From assembly GCA_003255025.1 (NCBI GenBank), contig QANY01002235.1:712260-776259 (forward strand): a stretch of 64,000 bases of DNA, given 5' to 3'. The notes under the pieces were generated by a model, which saw only the letters and a list, made by a program, of their open reading frames with translations, was not told the DNA's origin and ran no database searches. This stretch comes from Datisca glomerata. Lineage: Eukaryota; Streptophyta; Magnoliopsida; Cucurbitales; Datiscaceae. A program made the position numbers and the translations under genes. This document shows positions 45,780 through 59,285 of this stretch, piece by piece; positions within the stretch are counted from its first letter, which is position 1; every line of letters begins with the position of its first letter.

Positions 45780-48700
45780 TGCCATAGAGGATAAAAATCG
45801 AGCACGCATGCCTAAAATAAAATAGTCATGCAGTCCCAAAATTTAAAGACCTTGCATGCTCCAAAGAAACAAGACAGTCATTTTAAGTAATAAGATCAAC
45901 GTTTAGCAAAATCATTGCTAATGAATCTATTATAGAAATCTGAAGCATTGAACCACCATGTAGAATAGTCTAGAGATAAGGCATAAGAAGTAAAAGCGTC
46001 TACAACCTGATTGCTTTCCTGGTAAATATGAAAAACTTGAAAATTTATTAGAGATATTAAGAAAAGACAACGATTATAAGCTTGGAGAATTCTTCATGTG
46101 TATTCAATAGCATAAATGATTGCAAATAATTATACCTCAAAAGCAAAAGGCTAAACTCAAAGGGATAGAAAAATATCATTTCACAAAAGCCTTTCAAGTC
46201 TAAAATATACCACCGCAGCCTCCAACACATGTAGAACCCAAAGAATCCTCATCTATATTGACCTCAATCTAATTTATAATTGAGGAAACCAACGAACATG
46301 AGAGATAATAGGAGCTATAGAGACGGCCATTAAGATTAAAAATTTTCAGAATGGATATATTGTCCACCGAATTTGATATATTATCAATATTAAAAATATT
46401 AGTTTCTTTAACTGAGCGCCATATGAACACAAAACAAGTTTTGGACTTAATATTTTCATTTTAGAAAATCAGCATATTACGCTAGTTCCAGATAACCTAA
46501 AGTATAGCATACACTGTAGAAATCCATAAAGAACAAATATGAGCACTAAACTTCGTATCGTAAAATTTTGGAAAAAAAAAAGATTTTAGGTCCAATTGAG
46601 GCATCATTTTCTTAAAAGAATTGGAAATCGCTTCCCAAAGAGATGGAGCTAAAGCATATCTAAGAAAACTATGATCAGCCGTTTTAGCAAAAAGATCCGT
46701 AAAATAGTACATAGAGAAGCCAAAAGAAAACCTACTTTACAAAGATTTTCTTCAATTTGTAATCTATCATATAGGATCCTGCAAATCAACATAGACGTCG
46801 ATGAAGGTATAAAAAATTCCAGACATCTCGATGCCAAGAAACCTCTTAATTAACTTCAAGCAATTGTGAATAAGAATCCTTACAAGAAATAAAGTCGTCT
46901 TTAAAAATACTCTAAATTAAAGAATCGGCCATTGGGGATATAGCAATCTTTCCAATCCGATAGCAAAGATCACGAAAATGAGCTTTAAAATTTTCATGCA
47001 AACACCCATTTTCAAGTCAATTATAAAATAAGCAATAAGAGTATTCAAAGAAGCAGCAATAGAGTCTCGAATACCAAGAATATCAACAATAGAAGCTCCA
47101 AGCCAACTATCACACCAAAAAATTTGGCTTGATTTTTCACGAATCTACCAAACATTTTCTCTTTGTAAATCACTATAATGAGATTTGAGAGAAGGCCAAA
47201 TAGAAGAGCAAATATATCTTGAAAACACAAAGGAATCTAAAGTGAGCAACGTCTAAGATAATTTTATAAGTAAAGCAATATTAAGGATCTGAATATCTCT
47301 CAAATCTAAATCTCCTATAGAAATAGGCTTGCAAGAAGTTTTCCATGAAATCCTAATAACTTTAGACTCATCACAATATGTCGACCATGAAATGTTCTGC
47401 ATCTTTCTATTCATCAGTCGAAGAGGAGAAACTGGCTATTTATACTTTATTGACCATAAAAGAATGAATGAGCAAACCAATGATGGTTCAGCTAATAAGA
47501 ACTAAATGACCACAGAAAGAGACTTACCCTTCCATGTAGCAAAATTAAAAATAATATTATCTGTAATAGGTTAAAGAGTAGCTCACGTACGTCTATCTTT
47601 AAATAAAGGAACACCAAGGTAGCAAAAAAGTAAAATTCCATGTTTCATGCCACTTAATTAAAGAAGACAAGGAAATACGACTAGAATTCACCAAGCTGCA
47701 AAAGTAAATGCAATATTTTCCTCAATTAACTACTTGATCCGAGAGTGAACAATATAAATCTAAGGTCTCCATGATGTTAGAAGCGGTATCGCGACAGAAA
47801 ATGAGTATATCATCAACATAAAGCAAGTGCGTTAGTGCTTGAAAATTAGTTTGAGAAGATATCGAATTTATTTTATTCAAGACAACTAAATGAGAAAAAT
47901 ATCAGCTAAAAAAAGTCTTCAGCGATACTAAAAAAGATAGGGGATAAAGGATCCCCTTGATGAACCCCTCCAGAACAATGAAATTAACCGTCTGAAGAAT
48001 TATTAAGCAAAATTGATATTCTCCAAGAGGGAAGTATTTCAGAAACCTCAATTAACAAATTGGCCATTAAAACCAAAAGCATGAAACACCTCTTTAATAG
48101 AGACCCAATTCAATGTATTAAAAGCTTTACAAATATCAATCTTCATAGTCAAATTACCTCCGTAACATTTCTTATGCAATGCATTAACATAATCAGAGGC
48201 TAAAACAATGCAATCTCTAATATGTCCATCCTGAATAAAACGGAACTTATTTGGAGAAACAATCTTAGAAGCAATGAGTCTCAAATGTTCAGAGATAATC
48301 TTAGTAATAATTTAAATAAAAAAATTACTAAGAACCATGTGATGAAACTGATAGATCAAAATTGCACCCATAATCTTGGGAAGGAAGACAAAAACCTTGA
48401 ATTTAAGCCCAAAATGAAGAAATTCCGAATAGCTATAACTACATCAGATTCAATAATATCCTAGCAAGAATGAAAAAAATTACCCGAGTATCCATCCAGA
48501 CTAAGAGCAGAATTAGAATCCAAAGAAAAAATCACCTCCTGAGTTTCTAAATTAGAAGTGATAGAAGTCAACATCATATTATCTTCAGAAGAAACTGATA
48601 AATGGATAATCGAAGATATACTAGAGAAATCCGGATAGTTACTATTATTGGGAGCCACAAATAAATCCTTATAGAATTGTATAACATGATCCTTAAGCAG

Positions 48701-49100
48701 TAACAAATCATCTAGTAATTGTCACGTCAATAGAAAATATGATAAAATAGATTTATAAATTTTTGTCCAAATAATGAGTGATAGAAAGATAAATATATGT
48801 CACCCTCTTAAAACCATTTAACCGGACAACACTCTCTATAAAAAATTTCTTGATACCGAAGTAAATTATCTAACTCATGATGAAGATTATATTCTCTATG
48901 AAAAAAAACTCATCAGAAAAATCAGAAGATGAAACAAAAGCTTGAACCTTATCAATCAATCTTTGTTTTAATCTCCTAAGATAGCCCAAGGTAGTTTGGT
49001 AATTGTATAAAATCTGGGAGGATAATTTGAGAAGACAAAAAACGAGGATACTCCTCCGGAAAAGAACTGATTTCTCTTTTGATTTGTGATCAAATCAAAT
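45780..49100 (-). pseudogene. Second LINE ORF2 pseudogene
   Basis: Read leftwards: linker region HHELDNLLRYQEIFYRECC (about 48880-48820); RT entry FYKDLFVAPNNSNYPDFSS (from 48670) with LSLDGYSGNFF; RT blocks IASKIVSPNKFRFIQDGHIR, DCIVLASDYVNALHKKCYGG and NLTMKIDICKAFNTLNW (48284-48100); active-site LLYVDDILIFCRDTASNI (about 47830-47775); and an RNase H-like tail EVNIDEDSLGS and CVGGCGGIF (about 46265-46210), ending near QESNQVVDAFTSYALSLDYS (about 46030-45970). Many stops and frameshifts. No endonuclease domain is recognised at the 5' side, so it is probably 5'-truncated. Belongs to the RNase H-containing class of plant LINEs, a different copy from that at 12-14.5 kb. Confidence 0.87.
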
Positions 49101-51012
49101 TATAACACTCCAAAAATATACCCATTTTCCATTTTCAAGATAAATTACAGTACTTGACCGAAGTAAGCAAATATAAACGTTTTCTTGGTGTTGTGTGTAT
49201 CTATTGTTTGAAGAAAAAATTACAGTAGTTGACTTCTTACAGGTGGTCCAATTACATTTTCAAACCCTAAAATTCAAAAACGATACACGCTTGGATAATG
49301 ATTTTGAGATAACGTCACTTGAATTCCATTTTGTTTAAATTGAACTGGATAACTCTAGTGTATGTGTTCGTCCATGTTATGATCAGAATTAATTTTATAC
49401 GTTGAAATAATAATAATTTAGTTCATGAATACATATTTTTCAAAGAAGCACTTGCATATATTTTAAAATATATTCATGTGCATGTAAAAGTATTTTAAAA
49501 AACACTAGTGTATGTGTTTCTTGTAGAAATATTTTCACATACTAAAATGTGTTTCAAACAATAACATTTAATAAGTACATGTAATTTGAAGTAACATTGT
49601 TTAGTATATTAAAATTCGTCTAGACGAATCGCTCTCAAATTCACTCTTACGTTTATGAGCTTTTAAATTATGTTTCAACCATTTTAATTACAAATTTATT
49701 TATGGTCTAAAATATATTTCAGATAATAAATTTTTTCAGTTGCGGCTAATTTGAGCCCTAAAACATTAATTTCATCAATTTGTTATCCTATCAACATTGG
49801 TTCAGAGCTTGAATATTCAGTCACTAAATCAAAATTAAGACATTAAGAACTAAATTGACAACCATCAGAGGTTCTAGGAATTCAAAATTTATTTTACATG
49901 TTTACAAAGAACCATGAAATGGACCAGACCTTTCTTGAATTATCAACGATATTATTCTGAGTTGGGTCCATTTCCCAGTAACCCAGCACGTTGTGTCCCA
50001 CCACACAAACATTATTCATAATTTCTATCACATTTTTAAACCTACTGAATTATGGCAATTGTAAAAGATAGACACAGAAAGTATACTACATGAACATTAT
50101 AAAAGATCCAGGATAGGCCATTTTCCATTTTTATTTTTAATTTTAGCCATTTGATTATTTTATATTTTCTTAGTATATTTCTTAATATAAATGAAAAGAG
50201 ACAGCAACAAGTGAAAACTGAAAAAATAAATCAATACAATATAAAGAATGTATGTTACAAATATCATCATAAATAAAAGAATAAGAAAAAGCTAGAGCAG
50301 TTCACCAGCAAGTATGAGTAACATTACTGGAAGCTCTAAGTACTAAGCAATTTGTAACCCTGTCACCCTCCCCTCCCGATAAATACATGTGACATCAAAG
50401 TCCATAAGAGAGTAAATTCAAAGACATATCTCAGGTAGAACGTCAATGCTAAAGAACCTTCCGGTACTCAAAACTAATCGACCACCAAAAAAATCTAAAT
50501 CTTTGGGATCTCTGTAATTTGGTTTTAACTGGTATTTAAAAACATGACATTTATTTATTTTTCTATATATCTATATAAAAGAAACATTGAAATTGGAGTC
50601 GCAACTGTTAGAAAATACAATTCTGATAATTGATTAGAGAATATTAAAATAAACAAAACAAAAAGAACAGAATACTAAAGATTTGGAGACTGGAGTGAAA
50701 GTTTGTAGTGAAATGGGAAGAGACAAATGGGATTTTAATAATCCCATTATCATATAATTAATATTATTTTTGTTTGCAACTTATAAACATTTTATAAACA
50801 ACTCCAATAAAGAAAAACACCCACTTCTACTACCCCCACTTACATAATCTATCCTTCCCTTAATTACTTTAATATATATTATCCATAAATTACCTCCCTA
50901 TAATTAAAAATCCTAATTCAGCTTTAGGATAAATTGTAAAAATATATAAAAGGGGCTAATTACTAAGGATTAAACTGAAATTCTACCAACTCAGCAAACT
51001 CTCCCATTTTCT
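49101..51012. other. Intergenic AT-rich DNA downstream of the HIPP gene
   Basis: No gene, RNA or clear repeat. The right end should include the 3' UTR and poly-A site of the minus-strand HIPP gene, but I cannot fix them. Confidence 0.45.
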
Positions 51013-52951
51013 TCACATCACATTGCAACTTGAGGTGTTTTCGTCGCTAAAAAAGTGTGTGTATGGGTCGGCCGGTGGTGGTGGCGGGTATGGGTAAGGC
51101 GGCATGTAATTGACGGCGGGGGGAGGCCGGGCGTACATCATCGGTTGGTTGCTCATAGCACGTTGTTGGTTCATCATTGCCGCCAAGTACTGTTGTTGGT
51201 GGTAGGGGTTGCCACCGTGCACGGCCTCTGGCCCAGCACCCGGAAAATACCCTCCACCACTCATGGCAGCAGCGGCCGGTAGGCCTTGAACAGCTGGAAT
51301 GCTACCCATTTGGGCCATTTGCATGTTGGCCATTTGAGGAATTGGGATGCTCATGTTTCCCATATGGGATTCATTTACTCCAGGCAAGCCATGAGGACCA
51401 CCCAAGGGGTGGAGCCCGTGGCTATTGTTCATAGGATGAGCTCCATCATTCATTCCGTTACCCTTTTTACCCCCATTAACATTATTGTTGCTTCCATTGG
51501 AAGCGCCGCTGCCGCCATTGTTGCTGTTCTTGTTGCTCGCCCCACCGCCATTGTTACCTATTTTAATTTCTCCGGGCAAATTTTTTCCTCCATTTTTGCC
51601 CCCTCCTCCCCCTTGATTTTGATTCGTCCCACTGCCTTGGCCGCCGCCACCTTTCTTCCCTCCATTTCCATTTTTACCAACATTAATTCCACCAGCCATA
51701 CCATTTATTTGCACCGGCATAGCCCCACCACCACCACCGCCGGGGGCACCGCCTTTCTTGCCATTACCGGCAACATTCCCACCCATCTGAGCATTCATAA
51801 GCTGTTGATGATTCCCATTCCCATTCATCATCATGATGTTAGGCATGTGAGGATGATTACCCATCAGCGGTTTCATCTTATTAGGAGGAAGATAAACATC
51901 ATCCAAATCATCATCAAATTCATCATCATAATCATCATCATCATAATCATCAAGTTCATCATCAGTAAGATCATCATCATGATGGTGAAAATCCAATTTA
52001 CCAGCCTTGTGGTTGGGATTTGGGTCTTTAAAGGGCATTTTCATGTCCTTAAATTGGGGAGGAAGCTTTAAATCTTGAAACCCATTCATTTGCTGTATTT
52101 GCTTAAGCTGCTGCTGAAGCTGCTGTTGATTCTGCTGTTGACCGCCTTGTTGACCGCCGCTTTTGGGCTGCTGGTTATTGTTGTTGTTGTGTCCACCCTT
52201 TTGACCTTTATTATTAACAATATTACCTCCTTTGCCATTCTGGTTGTTGTTGTTGCTGTTATTGGGGTTGGGTTTTTGGGAAGAAGACCAGAGATCGGCA
52301 TGTTTGCCTGATTTTGAAAGCCTCTTGATGAGAATGGATGGGTCCACATTCCCTGTTACCGTTACCTTTCCCTGTTCTGAATCTATATCCGTTGTGAAAA
52401 CCCCTGCCCAGTTTTTTATTTAATTACCCAAACAAAATTTGTTAAATTTTAATTTTTTGAATTTCAAATATCCAACATAATAGAAAGAAAGCTTCTACAT
52501 CTACATGGTATGAACAAGCAAGGAATTTCTTTTTCTTTTAAATTTATTGAATCAGAGAATTATTATTTGTTTTTCAGAAAAAAACAAAATAAGTAATAAT
52601 GGAGGAAGGAGAAAGAGTACCATCAATTTTCTGCAAGATTTTCTTGACTTTCTGCTTACAACCATCACAGTGAATGTTCACTTTCAGAACACATTTCTGC
52701 ATGTACAAGCAAACCCAAAAAGAACCAAACAACAGAGTAAAGAAAAATATCAGTAAAAATTAAAAATAATAAAGTAAAAACAAATCTGCAAAAAGCTTAT
52801 TGCTCCTCTATTATCAATTGAAAGATACATTACCATTAAAAATGTATGGAGAAGCAATTTAACTAAAGAAAAAATGAAAAAAAAAATATTTATGAAGAGA
52901 ATGATGAAGAAATACAGGTACCTGGATCTTCATAAACTCTTCTTTACTCAT
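51013..52951 (-). CDS. Heavy-metal-associated isoprenylated plant protein (HIPP), HIPP32/33-like
   Basis: Three exons, GT-AG introns: 52951-52922 ([10 protein letters not shown]), 52696-52621, and 52403-51013; 1497 nt, 498 residues. The N-terminus is one HMA domain (about 11-72) with metal-binding HCDGC (Cys20, Cys23), then [10 protein letters not shown] and [14 protein letters not shown]. The rest is low complexity: Asn/Gly/Gln-rich, an acidic run of 27 residues (about 178-204), long Gly/Asn/Lys tracts, a Met/Pro/Ala section and [10 protein letters not shown]. The last four residues, CNVM, form a CaaX farnesylation signal. HIPPs bind metal ions through HMA and attach to membranes or move to the nucleus through the lipid. 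The start MSKEEF...[14 protein letters not shown] matches Arabidopsis HIPP32/33 proteins as I know them. Appears intact; the start is fixed by splice phase and family similarity. Confidence 0.94.
52404..52620 (-). other. HIPP intron 2
   Basis: 217 nt, donor GTACTC after GATG and acceptor GGGCAG before GGGTTTTC. The join restores [15 protein letters not shown], a conserved HMA position for an intron. Confidence 0.88.
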
Positions 52952-53298
52952 GGCTTCAACTCAAATAAAAAGAAAAATAGAAACAGGGGGAAAATTAATG
53001 GAAAGATAGAAAAAGGGGTTGCTTGTAGATCTGAGAAAAAGAAGCAGCTGAAGCTGAAACTGAAACTGAAGCAGAGAGTAGGAATTAGAAGAGCTATTCA
53101 AAGGGCTGTTCTTGAGTTTAGGAACTTTCCAAAAGTAAAATCCGAGAAAATGAGGGAAGATAAATGGGTTGTTCCTAACCAGGAGAAGTTGAAACCCCAA
53201 CAACGAGTTCCTATCCCAGAGAGAGTGAGAGTGAGAGATGGTAGGTGGACATTAAATGATTAAACTCCTCTGGATGTCTCTGCTTTCTCAGTATCAAT

Positions 53299-53299
<1 letters not shown>

Positions 53300-53332
<33 letters not shown>
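53300..53332. repeat. (GA)n microsatellite upstream of HIPP
   Basis: About 16 GA dinucleotides, reading (CT)n in the gene's sense direction, some 350 bp upstream of its ATG. CT/GA tracts are common in plant core promoters and 5' leaders, so it may lie in the promoter or 5' UTR. Confidence 0.92.
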
Positions 53333-53334
<2 letters not shown>

Positions 53335-54105
53335 AATGGGCAGGGTAGAGAGAGTGCTGCTCCAAGATATTAATTACTCTTTTCTTTAGACCTTTATTTA
53401 TTGGTATTTTGTGCTTCTTAAGTTTAACCGTAGCAACCATTTCATTCATGATTTATGCATTGGTATCCGTATTTAAAAAATAATTAATCCATACTTATCT
53501 ACTTCAGTATGACTATTATAATTATATATATAATTAATTAGACCATTAACTCCTTGTTTAAAAATTTTAATTTGATCGTGAAAAACAGTTATTTAAAATT
53601 ATTCTTTAATTTTTTTGAATTTCATTCCTCCTTACAAAAAGTATAAATATTTTTCTTTACAAAAAAATTAAATTTATGAATTTACAAACAGAATTTTGTT
53701 TTAGAATTTTCAATTTCTCATTGTGAGAATTTTTTTTTGAATTTTATAGGTTGGTTCAAGGGATAAATAATTATCCCGTCATATTATGTGATAAAAGGAT
53801 AGAACAGATAAATGAATGAATGGTAAACCTAGTCAACCATATTTTTTTATTAAAACAAATGATGTTTTGAAATATACATTTGGTTTGGTAAATATGGACT
53901 TTAAGAATTTGATAATTAATATGCATACGAGTATCATTGACAGAAGATAGAGATTCTTTTATTTTCCTGAAGTACTTGGTAGGAACTATTCATTTCTACA
54001 CACAATGTATATAAATATATATGGGTCACACTCCAATGCTGGGATTTTTCCCCGGCATTGATGCTGATGATTTTTTTTATTAAATACGTACTAGAATTCA
54101 TCAAA
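53333..54105. other. Upstream region of HIPP, AT-rich
   Basis: Likely promoter of the minus-strand HIPP gene near its left end. No defined regulatory site can be supported. A GC-richer phrase, CAATGCTGGGATTTTTCCCC and GGCATTGATGC, at 54033-54065 borders the minisatellite. Confidence 0.4.
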
Positions 54106-54425
54106 TACAGATTATGAGTTCATAAAAAAGTATTGGAGTTCATTAAATACGTACAAATTCATAAATCTTGGAGTCCATCAAATAAATACTAGTGTTCACC
54201 AAATACGTAGTGAGATTTATCAAATATGTAATGGGGTTCACCGAATACGTAAAAATTAATCATTCTTGGAGGGGTTCGCCAAATACGTAGTGAGGTTCAC
54301 CGAATACGTAATGTGGTTTACTAAATACGTACACATTAATAAATCTTAGAGGAGTTCACCAAAGACATACATGTGTTCATCAAATATGTACAAAAGTTCA
54401 TCAATACGTAATGAGATTCACCAAA
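54106..54425. repeat. Minisatellite of TTCACCAAATACGTA units
   Basis: About a dozen imperfect copies of 22-28 bp: GTTCATCAAATACGTA, GTTCACCAAATACGTAGTGA, GTTCACCGAATACGTAATG. They are grouped into larger blocks of about 100 bp by the spacer AATTAATCATTCTTGGAGG / ATTAATAAATCTTAGAGG. No coding content. Confidence 0.88.
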
Positions 54426-57400
54426 TATTAATTTTAAATAATTTAATGTATTTGAAGATTATAACTTATTTTAAAGATTGTAAATATTAATTTTAAATAA
54501 TACATTAATTTTCAATTAGTTTAACACGTGTAAAACACCATTTTTATACTTCTACATATAACTGAGGCTAAGTAGAGAGAAACATTTTCAGACACCAGTT
54601 GCCCTCGCTATTTCATGAAATTTCTTAATTGTTCTTCATAAATATTAAGATTAAATATTTATAATTTTAAATTAAATAATTAATTATGCTGTTAACTTTT
54701 TAGACAATATCGCCTAAACGGTTCTATAAATTCTTAGATTGTCCTTTCCGTACATGGTAATTTAATATTTTAAACTACTTATGTAAGACCGTGAATAATT
54801 ATTAAGTAACACTTTGTTTAATTTTTTTTCCTAATTATGTCTTATATATTCGATTTTTACACTTAATAACTTTTTCACTCCATTATATAGCTTAAATTTA
54901 TTAACCTAATATACCTCAAAATATATAAATTGATATCCAAGACATGTGAAAATGTAAAAAAATATAAAATTATATTATTAAAAATCCTTGAATTTAAAGT
55001 AACTTTATACACTTAAATGAAATCTAATATGTTTTTATGAATTAAAAGAACACTTACTAGTCTATATCATTTTTTTTTGACAAAAAAAAATATCCTATAT
55101 TTAATAACTTTTCACATTTTAAGACAATGTTTTAATTGAATTTTAATTATTTTTATTTATCACGTACAACTTAGGGAACTAATTTCTTACCAGGTGAGCA
55201 ATATACAACATATATAGATATATAACTTATGACATCTAACATTACTCGGTTTGATGATTAGTGAAGTACTGAAATTTGAAAAGTTGAAACAAATAAATAG
55301 GGCCAATGGATCTAATCAAGTTTGTTCATTGCTTTTGTCATAATCAACTTCAACTTTAACAGCAAATTAGGTGTAGGAAGCAATCTAAAGCTACTGCTTG
55401 TGTATAGATCCATCACGTTTATAAGACTTCTTTTCCCAGTTCGTACCTTTCCTTTCAAACCAAATTATTGTTGTCTTCCTTAAAAGCCTAAACCTTGTTG
55501 AAACTCCCGGATTCAGATCTCTCCTCCTCTTTATTTTTTTATCATTAAAAAAAATTCATTTAATTTAATTTAAGTTGGCACACATTTTAATTTTTGCTAC
55601 AATGCAAAAATTTTTCTCTCCACTTTAATTGTTTTGTAGTAACATTTTTGCACAATTTTTTTTAACTAATTTAGACTCTGCACTTAACAATTTTTTAATT
55701 AACCCGTGCTACACAAAATCAGCTAGTTTTTACATAGCTCAACCTAAAAGAAACATTTAATTTCCTTCAAAAAGTCATTTAGTACAAAATCATCTGAAGA
55801 AAAAAAGTTCTAAATTAGTGATTTTGTACTAAGAATTGAGAGTTGTCAGCATAAAATAAAACTCGATCTATTAGAGGAATTATATGGAAGATGGGAGACT
55901 AGGTGAATATGGAAGTGCATGTAAATAATGTGTATATAACACTAAAACTACCAACATTTGGAGAGATTATTAGGACTCAACGTCCACATTATGATCTGGG
56001 CCTCACACACTTAAAATCTCATCCGTTGGTTTTAATCTAAACAATCATTATCTATTCAAAATACAAAATCTTACTAGAATTCGACCGTGATTTTTTTAAT
56101 TAGACAAGTTTAAGACCGTTCAGATTTTAATCTAACAGCTATGAATACCGTGAGGATCAGGTCACAATGTGACGGTCAGTCCTAATAATTTCTTCAAGTT
56201 TTGTGTAACAATGAGTAATTGCAAAAAAAAATTAAAATACGGAGACTAAATTAGCAAAAAGAAATGTCTAGGAAATGTATTTCCAAAACTGTCAATATAG
56301 GGGGGGGAAGGGGGGGTTTGTAATTTAACCTTAGATTTTTTTTATCTGGATCATAAGATATTAATAGGGTTAAATACCTAAAAAATGTAAGAATTAAATT
56401 TCGAGACACTGTGACTACATGGTTATTTTGCAATCACACACTATACAATCTGATTCTTATCTAATTTTGTACTAGCAGTTCTAATTTTTTTTATAAGTAA
56501 GCCTGCTGTTATACAAAAAAATAAAGGTCTTAAATGTGAAAACATCTTCTGCACTCGTACTATTTTGTAATCACACTTCTAATATTTTAACCAATTTAAT
56601 ATTGTATTCTAAATTAAATTTAATGTATTTACGCACACCATCATGTTTATTACCTTTTTGCCCTTTTTTTTCTCTCTCAAGTCTCATATCACTTTACCTG
56701 AGAAAAGGCGTTTGAATGATGATAATGGACCTAAACTAATTGGCCTTTGCTGCCTTAAATTAAGCAGAAGGACAAGGTGGACTTAATCATGCATTTGGGG
56801 CTTTTCAATTAAGCTTAGAAGAACGTTAATAATCTCTTCTTTCCCAGAATTCAAGTCACTGGCATTAAAGCCAGAGACAACTTCACCGGTAATTGTGCTT
56901 TCATTGACTAATATATTTTCAAGTAATCCCCACTATACCAAGTTTTAGCACTACCACATATGTAACGTCTATAAAGATTTATAGTCAACTCAAAGTTCTC
57001 GTTTTTTTTATATCAAAGAAAATTATAAATCAAGTTTCATTGATGACATGTCAATCAGTAATTGATCAATTTGTAAAATTAATGTATAAGAAGTGTTGAA
57101 ACATCATTTATGAATAATTTACGTATCATTTAGTGTGACAAAACTTGGTTGTATAAATTTTTTTTCTAATAATTGCATTGAGCCCTACATGCATCCATAA
57201 TTGAGAAAATAATTTCTCATAAAATTCCTAAGGAAGACAATGCTACATTTTGAAATTAGGGTTGTAGAGTTGGATAATGAAAACTACTATGTACTAGAAT
57301 TTCCAAGGTCATAAAAAAAGATTTTCATTCGTGAGATGGTGAAAAATCTACTTTATAGATAAAATGATATAAGTTGATAATACATATAGTCTCACATCAT

Positions 57401-59285
57401 ATATGATAAACAAATACAAAAAATAAATAAATAAATTTCTAATTGAGAGATAACATTTAGTCTCACATAATACTACTTACATTTCTATTTCATGACACCA
57501 TGTTGTCTAATATTACTCAAGATCTTAGTAATGAAAATAAAGAGGCTAATTTTGTCAGAGTTGAAAGGGGACCTATAAATGGGGTTATGATATAACATCC
57601 TTTTTGTCCATCAAGTATATAAAAGGGATGACTTGGGCAGCTATTCAATGCCATTGCCATTTTCACAGAGAAAGTCGCATGAGCACTACATCTCTCTGGA
57701 AAGTGATTGATAAGAGGAAGAGAAACATAATTTATTAGAGAAAAAAACAAACTACCAAAGAAAGTTTCAATAGGATGCATATTTTCACATGGCCTCTGAT
57801 TTTGCTGATATATATCTTTTAGATTTTTGGATTATTGGAGGTATGGATGCTCTGAAAGCTCTCTGACCATCAGGGAAATAATTTTTTTTTCCTCATTTAA
57901 TTTCATGGGTGGTCCTCCTATGTATTATCTCAAGTTAACATATGAGAACACCCTGTCAGAGAAAATTTTATTCTACAAACTCCATTCAATTTAGCATTTT
58001 TACACTCACCCATTGGCGTGTGATTTTTATTTAACGTATGTACTTCATTCTGATTATTTTCATGTGACATTTCAATTAAATTAAGTTATAGATCTATCCA
58101 TTATCAAACTGATAGCTCTTAATTCAATATATGTATTCCTAATGATCTAATATCTACTAGTAGATTTTTCAATTGTGTTGCGTATACTATGTTAATGAAC
58201 AAACACAACCAGACTCTAAGCAGTCTAATATATGACAACGGATAGAATACGATAGTTGAATATGATCAATCTAATCCAAATACAAGAAGTAATTGCTAAA
58301 GTGAAGAATGATCATAGTTCAAACAATGATAAAAAAAATATCAAGTCTAATATTTGGACTTTGTTACTAACGAAACAAAGAAGAGGAGAAGTAAGATGAA
58401 CAAGAAAAATAATGAAGAAATTTAATAAAGTTTTGAACTTCATTTCTATTATTTATTTTCCTTCCCTTTTTATAAGGAAAAAAACAAAGAAATTAGATAT
58501 GAGCATTGAAGATTGATCAAATGGAAAACAAAGCAATAGTAGAAAATCAGAGAGATTATGCATAGAAAGACGTTAAATGAGACAATCAGGTTTGAACATG
58601 CACTGCTTTTTAGACCTTATGTCTCAAAGCTAATACACTCTCTAGCTAAAGGCCCGCTTCAAGCTTTTGAAACCTTATCTTTTCCCATCAGTAATGACTT
58701 GAATAGCAAACATTCCTCTCTTAGTCTATGCCTTTTGGCTTTCGGCAAGTTGAAGAAGGAGATTCTTGCCTGAAACATTTAATAGCTGTTCCGGCAATCC
58801 AGTAATGCTATGCCTTTTTTGGTCCTCTTGTCTCAAAGCTGAGTACATTCATTTCTTTTATATGGGTAAAATTTATACTATCTTATTTTCTGGTATCACT
58901 AATAAGTCTTCGACAGTTGAAATAAATGATCAATTTAGTTCTTATATTTTTATTTGGTCAAATCAATTCTTCAAGTTTCATATTTCATACCATCATGAGG
59001 GAGGGAGGGAGGGAGGAGTGATTACATCAATTAATGTTATTTAATGTTTTCTAATGGAAAAGACGAGCTACACTTGTATGCTTAAGATATCAACTATAAA
59101 CTATAAGCTCCAATTTGAGCCAAACAGGTCGGTCTTATATCCGTCTGTATGAAAGACCAAGGGATTCTATCCTAAATGCTAGGACTGTACAGATTAAAAA
59201 TAACGACTTTTAACTGTTCAAGCATTCGACAGAAGTATAACATATAACCTCTTCAATGGAAACTATACACAAAAGAACATAGATC
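54426..59285. other. Intergenic AT-rich DNA
   Basis: Nearly 5 kb with no gene I can support. Short open frames (56251, 57517, 58558, 58766) have no recognisable domains. A G-run, GGGGGGGAAGGGGGGG, lies at 56301-56317, and a short (GGGA)n run at 58997-59016. The right end should contain the 3' UTR of the VTT-domain gene. Confidence 0.45.

Noticed and set aside
51286..52071. 261-codon open frame on + across the HIPP exon
   Set aside because: It is the antisense shadow of the low-complexity HIPP coding exon; Ile/Ser/Thr runs mirror Asp/Asn/Gly tracts on the real strand.
52874..53263. 129-codon Lys-rich frame on + overlapping HIPP exon 1 and leader
   Set aside because: Lies over the HIPP first exon and upstream leader on the other strand, with no domain; the splice-consistent HIPP model explains the exon.
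54106..54425. CRISPR-like array
   Set aside because: Short, contiguous, diverged tandem units without spacers; an ordinary minisatellite.
58558..59044. Two short open frames on +
   Set aside because: No domain and no splice-supported continuation; likely chance frames in AT-rich DNA.
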